Assembly: GCA_028873595.1 (NCBI GenBank)
Contig: JAPPOV010000014.1
Coordinates: 1-64,000 of the forward strand
Reading direction: 5' to 3'
DNA: 64,000 nt
DNA from: Gemmatimonadota bacterium
GTDB taxonomy: Bacteria; Gemmatimonadota; Gemmatimonadetes; Longimicrobiales; Gaopeijiaceae
Position 1 is the stretch's first letter. Each line of letters opens with the position of its first letter. Shown one piece after another: positions 42,877 through 51,922 of this stretch. The translations under genes were made by a program, and so were the position numbers. The notes under the pieces were generated by a model. That model was given only the letters and a program-made list of their open reading frames with translations, was not told the origin of the DNA and made no database searches.

Positions 42877-45675
42877 ATGGATCGGGTCACACGCTACTTC
42901 CCACGCCTCCTCGCTCTTCTCGCCCTCTGTACCACGAGCGTAGTCGCGCAGGAGACCGGCACCATCGTCGGTACCGTCAAGGATGCCACCACGGCCGAGA
43001 GCCTGTCGGGCGCCCAGGTCTTCGTCAACAACGGTGTCGTTGGCGCCCTTTCGGACTTGAACGGTCGCTTCGTGATCGCACGGGTGCCCGCTGCGGTCGT
43101 CTCCGTCACGGCCCAGATGATCGGGTACGGCACGAAGACGGTCACCGAGATCACGGTGAACCCGGGTGAAGTCATCACACTCGACATCACGCTGACCGAG
43201 TCGGCGGTCGAGCTCGAGGAGATCGTCATCACCGCGACCCGGGAGCGCGGAAGCCAAGCCTTTATTCTCGATGAACGGAGGACGTCCGAGGCGCTGGTCG
43301 AGGGTATCGGCGCGGCCGAGATCGCGGCCCGTCCGGCTTCGGATGCTGCGGACGTAGCACAGCGCCTCACGGGCGTCACGGTTTCCGAGGGCAAGTACGT
43401 CTTCGTCCGCGGCCTCGGTGAGCGGTACTCACAGACGTCGTTGAATGGCTCCTCGCTTCCGAGCCCCGAGCCGGAACGCGAAGTCGTCCCGCTCGACCTT
43501 TTCCCGTCCGGCTTCCTGGAGAGCCTCCAGACACAGAAGTCGTACACGCCGGACCTGCCGGCCGACTTCTCCGGTGGCTCGGTCCAGATCCAGACGAAGG
43601 ACTTCCCCAACGAGTTTACGGTAACCGCCGGTGTAGGGACGAGCTTCAACTCGAACAGCCAGTTCCAGAACAACTTCATCGCCTACCCGACGGGTGGGAT
43701 GAACTTCCTGGGCTTCAATGACGGCTCCCGCGACGAGCCGGCCAGCGTTATTCAGACGATGGGTCCGGTCACGACCGGGAACCGTCTTCCGGCGGACGAC
43801 GCGACGCGCCTCCGCATCGGTGAGGAGCTTCGTTCCTCGGCTCAGTCATTTGGCCCGGACCTTCAGGATACGCCGCTGAACCGGAGTTTCAACCTGGGCA
43901 TCGGCGGGCGAAATGGCCTCTTCGACGACGGCGAGATGGGGTACTTCATCGCCGGTCAGTACAGCAGCAATTACACACTCCAGCCGAGTGAGCTCGAGCG
44001 GAAGTGGCGCGTGTCGGCCTTCGATCCGGCGGTCGAGCCGGAGGATCGTCAGCCGAACGTGGACTACAACTTCACGCGCGGCACGCGGGCGGTTTCCTGG
44101 GGCACGATCGGCAACTTCACCATCAAGCCGACGGCCACGCAGAAGATCAGTCTCAAGACGACGGTGAACGTCAACGCCGACGACGAAGGCCGCACGTACA
44201 CTGGGGACAACCGTGAGGACATCGGTGCGCTGGTCCGCTCCGAGCGTAGCCGCTTCGTCTCTCGCGTCATGCTCTGGAGCCAGCTCTCGGGTGAGCACCA
44301 ACTCTTCGCTGATTCTCGCCTGGAGTGGCGGGCGACCGCCGCTCGAGCGACACGGGACGAGCCGATGCTCCGTGAGACTCTCTATATCGCGGACACCCCG
44401 GATGAGCAGTACACGCTGTTTCCGGATGCCGGCTCGGGCGCCTACTTCTGGAGTGAACTCGACGACGACGACGTCAGCGGGGCTGTCGACTGGCTGCTCC
44501 CGTTCGAGCTCTTCTCGAACGACGCGTCGATCAAGGTCGGCGGTATGTACCGTCAACGGGCGCGTGACTTCGCGTCGCGCCGATTCCTCTGGGACTTCCT
44601 CGAGAACACGATCGACGATCTCGATGAATCGCTCGCGGATGGTACGGTCACGACGTCAGCGCGACGCCCGGGTCAGTTCGCACTCGGTGACATCGTCGAG
44701 CCGGGCAACCTCTACGACGCCTCGGATGAGCGGATGGCCGGGTACGCCATGCTCGACCTCCAGCCGACCGACCGCCTGCAGGCGATTCTCGGCGCTCGAG
44801 TCGAGACGTACGACCTCGCGCTGAATTCGCGCGGCGACAACCTGCAAAGCATCGACCAGACGGACATTGCCCCGTCTCTGAACCTGATCTACACGGCGAG
44901 CGACCGCGTGAAGGTCCGCGCCGCGGCTAGCCGCACGCTGGACCGCCCCGAGTTCCGTGAGCTGGCTCCGTTCCAGTTCACCGAAGCCGCCTCGCTCCGT
45001 CAGCTCTTCGGTAACCCGAATCTGACCCCGGCCGAGATCGTCAGCACGGACCTTCGGGTCGACTTCTTCCCGGCGCCCGGTGAGCTCTTCTCTCTCGGGG
45101 GCTTCTACAAGATGCTTGACGAGCCGATCGAACAGGTCTTCATCGCGGCCGCGTCGACGGCGTACTCGTTCCAGAACGCCGACGAGGCGACGATCCTCGG
45201 AATCGAGGCGGACGCCCAGTTCGGTCTCGGCCGACTCACCCGGGCCCTCGAGTTCTTCTCGGCATCCGCGAACTACTCTTGGATTCACTCGGACGTCACG
45301 GTCCGGGCCGGCTCGATTTTCGAGCCCACCAACATGACGCGCCCCCTTGAAGGCCAGGCGAGCTACGTGCTCAATGCGGGCCTCAACTGGAACAACATGA
45401 ATGGCGTCGAAGCGGGCCTCTTTTACAACCGCTTTGGTGAGCGTCTTACGGCCGCAGGCGGAAGCGGCGTACCCGATCTCTTCGAACAGCCCCGCAACTC
45501 CCTCGACGCCTCCATCGGCTTCCCGCTGACCGGCGGGGCGAAGGCCCGGGTGCGTGCCACGAACCTGCTCGACACCGACTACCGGTTCATCCAGTCCGCG
45601 AACGGCATCACCCACATCCAGCGCCTCTTCAATACCGGCCGAACCGTCTCGGTCGGGATTTCCTGGGAATACTGA
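42877..45675 (+). CDS. TonB-dependent outer-membrane receptor
   Basis: A 932-residue receptor that imports a ligand across the outer membrane with TonB energy. A signal peptide (LLALLALCTTSVVAQ) precedes a carboxypeptidase-regulatory-like sandwich (about 26-110: GTIVGTVKDATTAESLSGAQVFV). The TonB box-like EEIVITATR and plug domain follow, with RPASDAADVAQRLTGVTVSEGKYVFVRGLGERYSQTSLNG. The barrel ends in GRTVSVGISWEY. Plug motifs like RGLGERYSQT and DLFPSGFLESLQTQK are of the class paired with a downstream lipoprotein. The next two genes encode lipoproteins. Ligand unknown; phosphate compounds are suggested only by the upstream repeats. Confidence 0.93.
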   Translation: MDRVTRYFPRLLALLALCTTSVVAQETGTIVGTVKDATTAESLSGAQVFVNNGVVGALSDLNGRFVIARVPAAVVSVTAQMIGYGTKTVTEITVNPGEVITLDITLTESAVELEEIVITATRERGSQAFILDERRTSEALVEGIGAAEIAARPASDAADVAQRLTGVTVSEGKYVFVRGLGERYSQTSLNGSSLPSPEPEREVVPLDLFPSGFLESLQTQKSYTPDLPADFSGGSVQIQTKDFPNEFTVTAGVGTSFNSNSQFQNNFIAYPTGGMNFLGFNDGSRDEPASVIQTMGPVTTGNRLPADDATRLRIGEELRSSAQSFGPDLQDTPLNRSFNLGIGGRNGLFDDGEMGYFIAGQYSSNYTLQPSELERKWRVSAFDPAVEPEDRQPNVDYNFTRGTRAVSWGTIGNFTIKPTATQKISLKTTVNVNADDEGRTYTGDNREDIGALVRSERSRFVSRVMLWSQLSGEHQLFADSRLEWRATAARATRDEPMLRETLYIADTPDEQYTLFPDAGSGAYFWSELDDDDVSGAVDWLLPFELFSNDASIKVGGMYRQRARDFASRRFLWDFLENTIDDLDESLADGTVTTSARRPGQFALGDIVEPGNLYDASDERMAGYAMLDLQPTDRLQAILGARVETYDLALNSRGDNLQSIDQTDIAPSLNLIYTASDRVKVRAAASRTLDRPEFRELAPFQFTEAASLRQLFGNPNLTPAEIVSTDLRVDFFPAPGELFSLGGFYKMLDEPIEQVFIAAASTAYSFQNADEATILGIEADAQFGLGRLTRALEFFSASANYSWIHSDVTVRAGSIFEPTNMTRPLEGQASYVLNAGLNWNNMNGVEAGLFYNRFGERLTAAGGSGVPDLFEQPRNSLDASIGFPLTGGAKARVRATNLLDTDYRFIQSANGITHIQRLFNTGRTVSVGISWEY

Positions 45676-45715
45676 TTCCCGCTCAACAACAAATCTCCTC
45701 GGAGAAATCGAAAAG

Positions 45716-47509
45716 ATGAATCATTCTCGTGTTCGTAGAGTCGCGTTAGCGCTCTTCCTCCCATTCGCGCTCGTCGCCTGCGAGGACGATGGGGGCAACA
45801 ACGGCGGTACCGGGGTTCTGGTTCCGGGTGCGCCAGCGGGTGTTCAGGCCGTAGCGAACGGTACGAACGTTACGGTCTCGTTCACGGCCGGTGCCAATGC
45901 GGCTTCGCATCGGGTAGTTCTCTCGACGACCGGCGAGGCTGATCGTACCGCGACGACGACTGAGAGCTCAGTCCAGTTCACGGATCTCACGCTCAGCACC
46001 ACATACGCGGCCACCGTTTTCGCGGTGAACTCCGCGGGTGAGGCGGCCGCTCCGGCTGTGACGGTCACGATCGACGATCCGGTTGAGACCTTCGTCGAAG
46101 TCACTGCGAACATCCTCACCGACGTGACGTGGACGTCCGACAAGGTCTGGGTGATCACGCGTCCGATCTTCGTCGGTGTCGACTGCGGTACCGATGGTAC
46201 GGCGGCGGGCTGCGTCGAAGCGACGTTGACGGTCGAGCCGGGCACGACGGTCGTCGGCAGCACCGATCTGCCGCAGGGTGTCCGTGGTGCCTACCTGGTG
46301 GTCAACCGCGGGTCGAAGATCATCGCCGACGCCACGCAGGCGGATCGTGCACCGACTGAGGCCGAGACGATTGTCTTCACTTCGGACAAGCCGAAGGGAC
46401 AGCGCGCTCGTGGTGACTGGGGCGGTATCATCATCAACGGCCGCGCCCAGACGAATGCGGGCGCCGAGGCTGAGGGTGAGGGTGACTCCGGACTGTTCGG
46501 CGGCAACCTCGACACGGACAACTCGGGCGTTCTGCGTGGCGTGCGGATCGAGTTCGCCGGAGACGACGTGACCCCGACTGACCAGCTCAATGGCCTCGCC
46601 CTCCAGGGCGTGGGTTCGGGAACGACGATCTCATACCTGCAGATCCACTACAACGTGGATGACGGCATCGAGCCCTTCGGCGGAACGGTGTCCGTCGATC
46701 ACATGGTGGTTACTGGTATCGGCGACGATTCCGTCGACGGCACGGACGGGTACCGCGGCTTTATGCAGTTCATCGTCGGTCAGCAGCGTGGAGACGCGGC
46801 CGACAACGGCATGGAACTCTCGAACGACGGTGAGGATGCCGATCGTTCGCCGAAGTCCACGGCCGTGATCGCGAATGCGACGATGGTCGGTGCTGGCTTC
46901 GGGTCCGGCGAGAACACGCTCTCGACGTTCAACGGTGACCGCGGCGTCCAGTTCCGTGAAGGTTCGCACTACCGAGTCTATAACTCGATCTTCACGGGCT
47001 TCGGTGACGCGGGATTCTGCGTCGAGAACGCCGGTACGGTAACGGCAGCCAACGCCCGCCTCGGTGGGGCGACGGATCCGCAGACTACGCTCTCCATCGA
47101 GGGTTCGGTGGTCTGGAACAACGCTGTGGCCGATGGCGGTGATGACAACTTCGAGGGATGCTCCGGCTACTCGACCGAGGAGAACAAGACGTTCTTCGAG
47201 ACGGCTGGCTTCAACAACGTCGTGGCCGACCCGCTTCTCCGGACGGGGTACGACGACATCGGTACCATGATGTCGCCTCCGGACATCGTCGCGAGTGAAC
47301 TCCCGGCCGGTTACACGCCGTTCGATCTTACGTCGGTGACGCTTGATGACGTGAATCTGTTCGCTCCCGCGGACGGTCGTACGCTCGTCGACACCGACTA
47401 CCCGGGTGCGGTCGCGCCAGGTACGGCGCTCGACCAGGCGTGGTTTTACGGATGGACCGTTTGGACCGAAGACGGTGCCGACTCCCGCGCCAACCAGGCC
47501 GGAAGCTGA
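45716..47509 (+). CDS. Lipoprotein with fibronectin-III domain and right-handed beta-helix
   Basis: A 597-residue lipoprotein from ATG 45716 (GGAG upstream), lipobox LVAC in LFLPFALVACEDDGG. Residues about 35-120 form a fibronectin type III domain (PAGVQAVANGTNVTVSFTAGANAASHRV and TLSTTYAATVFAVNSAGE). The rest is rich in parallel beta-helix turns with short Gly/Asp/Asn-rich repeats (NSGVLRGVRIEFAG, GTTISYLQIHYNVDDGIEPFGG, STAVIANATMVGAG). This combination is often encoded right after a TonB receptor in Bacteroidota-like phyla and probably supplies the receptor with ligand at the surface. It starts 40 nt after the receptor stop. Confidence 0.85.
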   Translation: MNHSRVRRVALALFLPFALVACEDDGGNNGGTGVLVPGAPAGVQAVANGTNVTVSFTAGANAASHRVVLSTTGEADRTATTTESSVQFTDLTLSTTYAATVFAVNSAGEAAAPAVTVTIDDPVETFVEVTANILTDVTWTSDKVWVITRPIFVGVDCGTDGTAAGCVEATLTVEPGTTVVGSTDLPQGVRGAYLVVNRGSKIIADATQADRAPTEAETIVFTSDKPKGQRARGDWGGIIINGRAQTNAGAEAEGEGDSGLFGGNLDTDNSGVLRGVRIEFAGDDVTPTDQLNGLALQGVGSGTTISYLQIHYNVDDGIEPFGGTVSVDHMVVTGIGDDSVDGTDGYRGFMQFIVGQQRGDAADNGMELSNDGEDADRSPKSTAVIANATMVGAGFGSGENTLSTFNGDRGVQFREGSHYRVYNSIFTGFGDAGFCVENAGTVTAANARLGGATDPQTTLSIEGSVVWNNAVADGGDDNFEGCSGYSTEENKTFFETAGFNNVVADPLLRTGYDDIGTMMSPPDIVASELPAGYTPFDLTSVTLDDVNLFAPADGRTLVDTDYPGAVAPGTALDQAWFYGWTVWTEDGADSRANQAGS

Positions 47510-47534
47510 GAAGTAGACGGGATCCACTGATGGC

Positions 47535-47563
47535 CGAGGGGGTGCGGCTCGCCGCACCTCCTC
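47535..47563 (+). other. Intergenic hairpin
   Basis: GGTGCGG (47541-47547) pairs with CCGCACC (47552-47558) around loop CTCG, extended by GAGG/CCTC. There is no T-run, so it likely stabilises the upstream receptor-lipoprotein mRNA or lowers read-through into the next gene. Confidence 0.4.
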
Positions 47564-47586
47564 ATCCCCGTTATCTGAGAAGAACC

Positions 47587-48120
47587 ATGTATCAGAAGCC
47601 GTCCAGCGATCGGATCGGAACGAGCCTGAGTGGACTCGTCGCGCTACTTGCCGCGGCTCTCGCGATTGCTGGCTGCGGAGGGAATGCGTTTCCGCTCTCC
47701 AACACCTACCGGACTCCGGAAGCCCTGATCGAAGCCGCTCTTGTTGCGGTCGAGGCCGAGGATGGGGAAGCGCTTCGCGCACTTCTCGTCTCGCAAGAGG
47801 AATTCGAGCAGTACGTGTGGCCGGTCCTGCCCGATCGGAACAACACGCAGTTGGAGTTCTTCTGGGGCACGATGGCAATGAACACGCGGAAGGGCGTGCG
47901 CCAGCTCGAACACAACTACGGAGGGATTCCGATCGAGATCGTTTCGATCGAAATGCCGCCTGAAGAAGAGCTCGAGTCCTACGAGAATTTCACCTTCCAC
48001 GTCGGCGTGAACGTGGTCGTGCGTCGGCTGGATACGGGGGAAGAGGGTGGGCTGCCGTCTTTTGACGGCCTGCTGGAATACGGCGGGCGGTGGAAGCTTC
48101 TCAACTACGACGAGTTGTAG
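47587..48120 (+). CDS. Small lipoprotein, 177 aa
   Basis: Predicted lipoprotein from ATG 47587, lipobox AIAGC (LLAAALAIAGCGGNAF). The mature part begins with a helical segment (NTYRTPEALIEAALVAVEAEDGEALRALLVSQEEFEQYVWP) similar in pattern to NTF2/SnoaL-like folds, and ends with beta strands (FTFHVGVNVVVRRL and SFDGLLEYGGRWKLLNYDEL). It comes after the receptor-lipoprotein pair and a hairpin, so it is likely part of the same locus at lower expression. Function unknown. Confidence 0.7.
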   Translation: MYQKPSSDRIGTSLSGLVALLAAALAIAGCGGNAFPLSNTYRTPEALIEAALVAVEAEDGEALRALLVSQEEFEQYVWPVLPDRNNTQLEFFWGTMAMNTRKGVRQLEHNYGGIPIEIVSIEMPPEEELESYENFTFHVGVNVVVRRLDTGEEGGLPSFDGLLEYGGRWKLLNYDEL

Positions 48121-48231
48121 GCTTGCGCACTCCGATTCCTGCCGCGGTCGGCCCTCGTGCCCCGACGTTCCCTTGCGTTGTCCCTATCTTACGGGGACGA
48201 TTTTCGAGCACTGAGGCAGGGGACGGACGGA

Positions 48232-49464
48232 ATGGACGAACGCTCGCTCATCTACGACTGGAACGATGCGGTACCCTACTTCGATTGGGGGTCGCTCGAC
48301 TCGGTCCAGCTGGACGACGAGACGTTGCGGGACGGACTCCAGAATCCGTCGGTGGTGGATCCGCCGATCGACGAGAAGGTTCGTCTTCTGCACCTCATGG
48401 ATCAGCTCGGGATCCACACGGCGAACATCGGACTTCCCGGGGCTGGTCCGAGGGTGGTCGAGGCCGTCACCGCGCTCGCTCAGGAAATTGTCGACTCGAA
48501 GCTTTCGATCGACGCGAACTGTGCCGCCCGCACGGTGGTGGCGGACGTTCAGCCCATCGTCGACATCAGCCAGAAGGTGGGGATCCCCATCGAGGCCTGC
48601 ACCTTCATCGGCAGCTCACCCATTCGGCAGTACGCCGAGGACTGGACGCTGTCGAAGATGCTCCGCGTCACCGAGGAGGCCGTGACCTTCGCTGTACGCG
48701 AAGGTATTCCGGTGATGATGGTGACCGAGGATACGACACGGGCGCAGCCCGACGTTCTGAAAGAGCTCTATGGCAAGGCCATCGAATGGGGTGCGAAGCG
48801 CCTCTGTATCGCCGACACGGTGGGACACGCGACGCCGGCGGGAGCGAAGGCTCTCGTTCGTTTCGTGATCGAGGAGATCGTCGAGCCATCCGGAGAGAAT
48901 GTGGAAGTGGACTGGCACGGGCATCGCGATCGGGGTTTCGGGCTGGCGAATACGCTTGCCGCGATCGAGGCCGGGGCGACGCGGGTGCACGGCACGGCGC
49001 TGGGAATCGGGGAGCGCTCCGGCAACACCGAGATGGACCTTCTTCTGGTGAACCTGGCGCTGCTCGGTGTGCACCAGGCCGATCTGACGATGCTGCCGGA
49101 GTACTGCGAACTGGTGGCGGAAGCGTGCCAGATTCCGCTGGTGCACTCGTATCCGGTGGTCGGGGCGGACGCCTTCCGTACTGGAACGGGCGTGCACGCT
49201 GCGGCCATCGTGAAGGCACACGCGAAGGGCGACGACTGGTTGGCGGATCGGATTTACTCGTCGATCCCGGCCTCCATGGTGGGACGCCGGCAGGTCATCG
49301 AAATCGGGCCGATGTCCGGCCTGTCGAACGTGAAGTTTTGGCTCCGTGCGAACGGGTACGATCCGGGCGACGAGGAGCTGTGCGAGCGCATCTTCCGCGC
49401 CGCCAAGAAGACGGATCGCACACTTACCGAAGGAGAGCTGGACGCCCTCTGCAAGTCGGTCTGA
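48232..49464 (+). CDS. HMGL-like enzyme related to 2-isopropylmalate synthase
   Basis: A 410-residue TIM-barrel enzyme of the DRE-TIM family, condensing an acyl-CoA with a 2-oxoacid. LDDETLRDGLQNPS near residue 28-41 is the catalytic/metal loop, DWHGHRDRGFG holds the two metal His residues, and GIGERSGNTEMDLLLVNL is the acyl-CoA-site motif. The C-terminal LeuA allosteric domain is missing, so it is unlike feedback-inhibited LeuA; homocitrate, citramalate or an unusual ketoacid synthase is equally possible. The start at ATG 48232 (MDERSLIYDW) is preferred over ATG 48157. Upstream CTATCTTA could be a promoter. Confidence 0.75.
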   Translation: MDERSLIYDWNDAVPYFDWGSLDSVQLDDETLRDGLQNPSVVDPPIDEKVRLLHLMDQLGIHTANIGLPGAGPRVVEAVTALAQEIVDSKLSIDANCAARTVVADVQPIVDISQKVGIPIEACTFIGSSPIRQYAEDWTLSKMLRVTEEAVTFAVREGIPVMMVTEDTTRAQPDVLKELYGKAIEWGAKRLCIADTVGHATPAGAKALVRFVIEEIVEPSGENVEVDWHGHRDRGFGLANTLAAIEAGATRVHGTALGIGERSGNTEMDLLLVNLALLGVHQADLTMLPEYCELVAEACQIPLVHSYPVVGADAFRTGTGVHAAAIVKAHAKGDDWLADRIYSSIPASMVGRRQVIEIGPMSGLSNVKFWLRANGYDPGDEELCERIFRAAKKTDRTLTEGELDALCKSV

Positions 49465-49540
49465 TCGCCCGCATTCGTGCGCGGTCACCGATCGCGCGGT
49501 GGGCGGTGAAGCGTCGATAAGAATGCTGGCACGGGAAATT

Positions 49541-50275
49541 ATGGAAGCGTCGAACACGAATTCGGTCCCTCGCGTCCTCGTTGTGGAAGACGAGCCGGAC
49601 ATTGCGGCGTTGATCGCGTATCAGCTGACCCGGGAGGGATTCCGGGTAGAAACCACCGGGACCGGCCCGGAGGCTCTCGATGCCGTGGGCCGGGAGGTGC
49701 CGGATCTGATCGTGCTCGATCGTATGCTGCCTGGGCTGAGTGGCGACGATGTGCTCGTTCGGCTCAAGTCCGAACCGGCCACGATGAATGTCCCCATCCT
49801 CATGCTCACAGCGAAACGCGAGCAGGAGGATCGGATCGAGGGTCTCGAACTCGGTGCTGACGACTACCTCACCAAGCCATTCTCTCCGAGAGAGCTCGTG
49901 CTGCGCGCACAGGCGATCCTGCGACGCGTTCAGGAAACAGGGACGGTGTCTGGAGGGCGCGTTCTCCGAGCCGGTCCGATCCGCCTCGATGCCGAGTCGC
50001 ACCGAGCGTCGATCTCTGGTGAGGAGCTAGCGCTCACTCCGACCGAATTTCGCCTTCTGCAGGCTCTCATCGAGCGACGTGGTCGGACACAAAGCCGCAC
50101 GCAGCTCCTCGAAAAGGCGTGGTCCGTAGAATCTGGTGTATCGGATCGCATCCAGACCCGCACGGTGGACATGCACGTCCGGCGCTTGCGCTCGAAGCTC
50201 GGTGAGGTCGGTGAATGGATTCAGACCGTTCGGGGCTTCGGATATCGCCTCAAGGTTCCCGAAGGCGCGGAGTAA
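49541..50275 (+). CDS. PhoB/OmpR-family response regulator
   Basis: A 244-residue DNA-binding response regulator. The receiver domain has VLVVEDEPDIAALIAYQL, phospho-acceptor Asp60 in VLDRMLPG, Thr90 and Lys112 (YLTKPFSP). The C-terminal winged helix has LTPTEFRLLQALIERRG and VDMHVRRLRSKLG followed by GFGYRL. The two domains and LTPTEFRLL match PhoB-type regulators. Start at ATG 49541 is preferred; ATG 49523 is also open. No histidine kinase gene is in the window. It may control the phased repeats at 42741-42784. Confidence 0.9.
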   Translation: MEASNTNSVPRVLVVEDEPDIAALIAYQLTREGFRVETTGTGPEALDAVGREVPDLIVLDRMLPGLSGDDVLVRLKSEPATMNVPILMLTAKREQEDRIEGLELGADDYLTKPFSPRELVLRAQAILRRVQETGTVSGGRVLRAGPIRLDAESHRASISGEELALTPTEFRLLQALIERRGRTQSRTQLLEKAWSVESGVSDRIQTRTVDMHVRRLRSKLGEVGEWIQTVRGFGYRLKVPEGAE

Positions 50276-50404
50276 CAAGGCGCGGCCCGAGACCCGACGT
50301 GGGAGCGACTGGCGTGGGCAGCGATCTGCGCGCTGTCCGACTATACTGCTTTCCTTCGAAGGATCAGCGCGTGTGGGAACCAGGCACGGTAGCGAAGGAG
50401 CCGT

Positions 50405-51247
50405 ATGAACGAAGAGATGAGCGGCGCGGTCGAGGCCTTGCTCGATCAGGTCGGTCAGGAGACTGAACCGAAAGCGCTGTTCGACGCTGCCAACCTGCGC
50501 GGCCAGGTCGCGATCGTAACCGGGGGATCGAGCGGTATCGGTCGAGCAGTTGCGCTCGAATTGGCTCGATGTGGCACTCATGTCGCGTTCTGCTTCCTCG
50601 ACACTGGCGCGCAGTCGAGACTGGACGCTCAGGAGGCGGCCCGTCGAATCCGTGACATGGAGGTGAAGGTCTTCTTCCGTTCGTGCGACGTCCGAGACAG
50701 CAAGGAGGTGAAGTCCTTCGTGGATGACGTCCAGGAGGAGCTGGGTGGTGTCCAAATCCTCGTGAACAACGCCGGGATTGGGGCCGACGGAGCCATTTGG
50801 CGCATGGAGGACCACGAGTGGGAGGCCGTGCTGCGAACGAATCTCGATGGAGCTTTCTACTTCACCAGAGCCGTCGCTCCGCTCATGCGTGCGCAAGAGC
50901 ACGGGAAAATCGTGAACATTACCTCCGTGCACGGAATCCGATCAGAGTTCGGGATCTCCAACTATGCTTCGTCCAAGGCGGGACTGATCGGACTGACTCA
51001 GAGCACGGCGGTAGAGTTGGGTTCACGAAATATCAACGTAAATGCGGTCGCTCCCGGCTATATCCGCACGACTCGGCTCACGGACGGAGTTCCTTCCGAG
51101 ATTCTCGATCGGGCCCGGGAACGAGCGGTGCTCGGCCGTCTCGGTGACCCGCAGGACGTGGCCGGTGTGGTTCTCTTCCTGTGCTCCGAATCCGCTCGGC
51201 ATATCACCGGGGCGGTGATTCCCGTCGACGCAGGCTACCTGCTGTAG
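50405..51247 (+). CDS. SDR-family oxidoreductase, FabG-like
   Basis: A 280-residue short-chain dehydrogenase. TGGSSGIG lies near residues 39-46, NNAGIGADG near 120, Ser in ITSVHG near 173, and the catalytic NYASSKAG near 188; the VNAVAPGYIRT block is complete. The first 28 residues (MNEEMSGAVEALLDQVGQETEPKALFDA) are an acidic extension, unusual for FabG, which may mediate contacts. 3-oxoacyl-ACP/CoA or sugar reduction cannot be separated here. A TATACT at 50342-50347 may be a -10 for this gene. Confidence 0.85.
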   Translation: MNEEMSGAVEALLDQVGQETEPKALFDAANLRGQVAIVTGGSSGIGRAVALELARCGTHVAFCFLDTGAQSRLDAQEAARRIRDMEVKVFFRSCDVRDSKEVKSFVDDVQEELGGVQILVNNAGIGADGAIWRMEDHEWEAVLRTNLDGAFYFTRAVAPLMRAQEHGKIVNITSVHGIRSEFGISNYASSKAGLIGLTQSTAVELGSRNINVNAVAPGYIRTTRLTDGVPSEILDRARERAVLGRLGDPQDVAGVVLFLCSESARHITGAVIPVDAGYLL

Positions 51248-51358
51248 CGAGCCGGGCCAGCGAAATCGATGACTTGGCCGTCGTTTTTCCGTGCCACGTG
51301 TGTCGGGCGTTCCCAACAACCGTTTGCGCTCGAAGGGTGAGCTTCGCAAACTCCGCGC

Positions 51359-51922
51359 ATGCAAACACTTCGACAGATCGCAGGCCTCATCGATGGCCTG
51401 AATGACAAGCTCGGCGTCGTGATTCGCTGGTTGGCACTTCTGATGGTGCTGACCGGTGCAGTAAGCGCAGTCGTGCGTTACTTCGCACGGTCACAGCAGT
51501 GGACGCTGAACCTCACGCCGGCGACCGAGGCGCAGTGGTATTTCTTCAGCGTCATCTTCCTGTTGGGAGCGGCCTACGGGTTGAATCACGACGTGCACGT
51601 CCGAGTCGACGTCATGTACGAGCGTATGAGCGCTAAGGTTCGGGCGCTCATCGATATGGTCGGGACGATCCTCTTCCTGATCCCGTTTTCGATCCTGATG
51701 CTGTACGTCTCGTTTCCGGCCGTCCGTGTGTCCTGGGAGATCAAGGAGATGTCACCGGACCCCGGCGGGTTACCGAGATATCCCATCAAGGCGCTGATCC
51801 TGGTCTCCTTCACGCTCCTGTTGCTCCAGGCGTTCAGCCAGCTGGTCAAGCAGGCCGACGTTCTTCTGGGGAACGTATCTGAGCGGGTTCAACACGAAGT
51901 CAACCCGGAGGCCCATCGATGA
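51359..51922 (+). CDS. dctQ: TRAP transporter small permease (DctQ-like)
   Basis: A 187-residue inner-membrane protein with four transmembrane helices, the small permease of a tripartite ATP-independent periplasmic transporter. Helix one is VIRWLALLMVLTGAVSAVVRYFA; the family block QWYFFSVIFLLGAAYGLNHDVHVRVDVMYER is present. Start at ATG 51359. It overlaps the large permease gene by 4 nt. The binding protein gene lies 2.3 kb away on the other strand. Confidence 0.9.
   Translation: MQTLRQIAGLIDGLNDKLGVVIRWLALLMVLTGAVSAVVRYFARSQQWTLNLTPATEAQWYFFSVIFLLGAAYGLNHDVHVRVDVMYERMSAKVRALIDMVGTILFLIPFSILMLYVSFPAVRVSWEIKEMSPDPGGLPRYPIKALILVSFTLLLLQAFSQLVKQADVLLGNVSERVQHEVNPEAHR

Noticed and set aside
46631-47878. 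415-codon minus-strand ORF opposite the beta-helix lipoprotein
   Set aside because: Antisense to a complete lipoprotein gene; Arg-rich and lacking any motif or RBS.
48090-49520. 476-codon plus-strand ORF over the HMGL-like gene
   Set aside because: Frame shadow: rich in Gly/Arg, while the other frame carries catalytic motifs.
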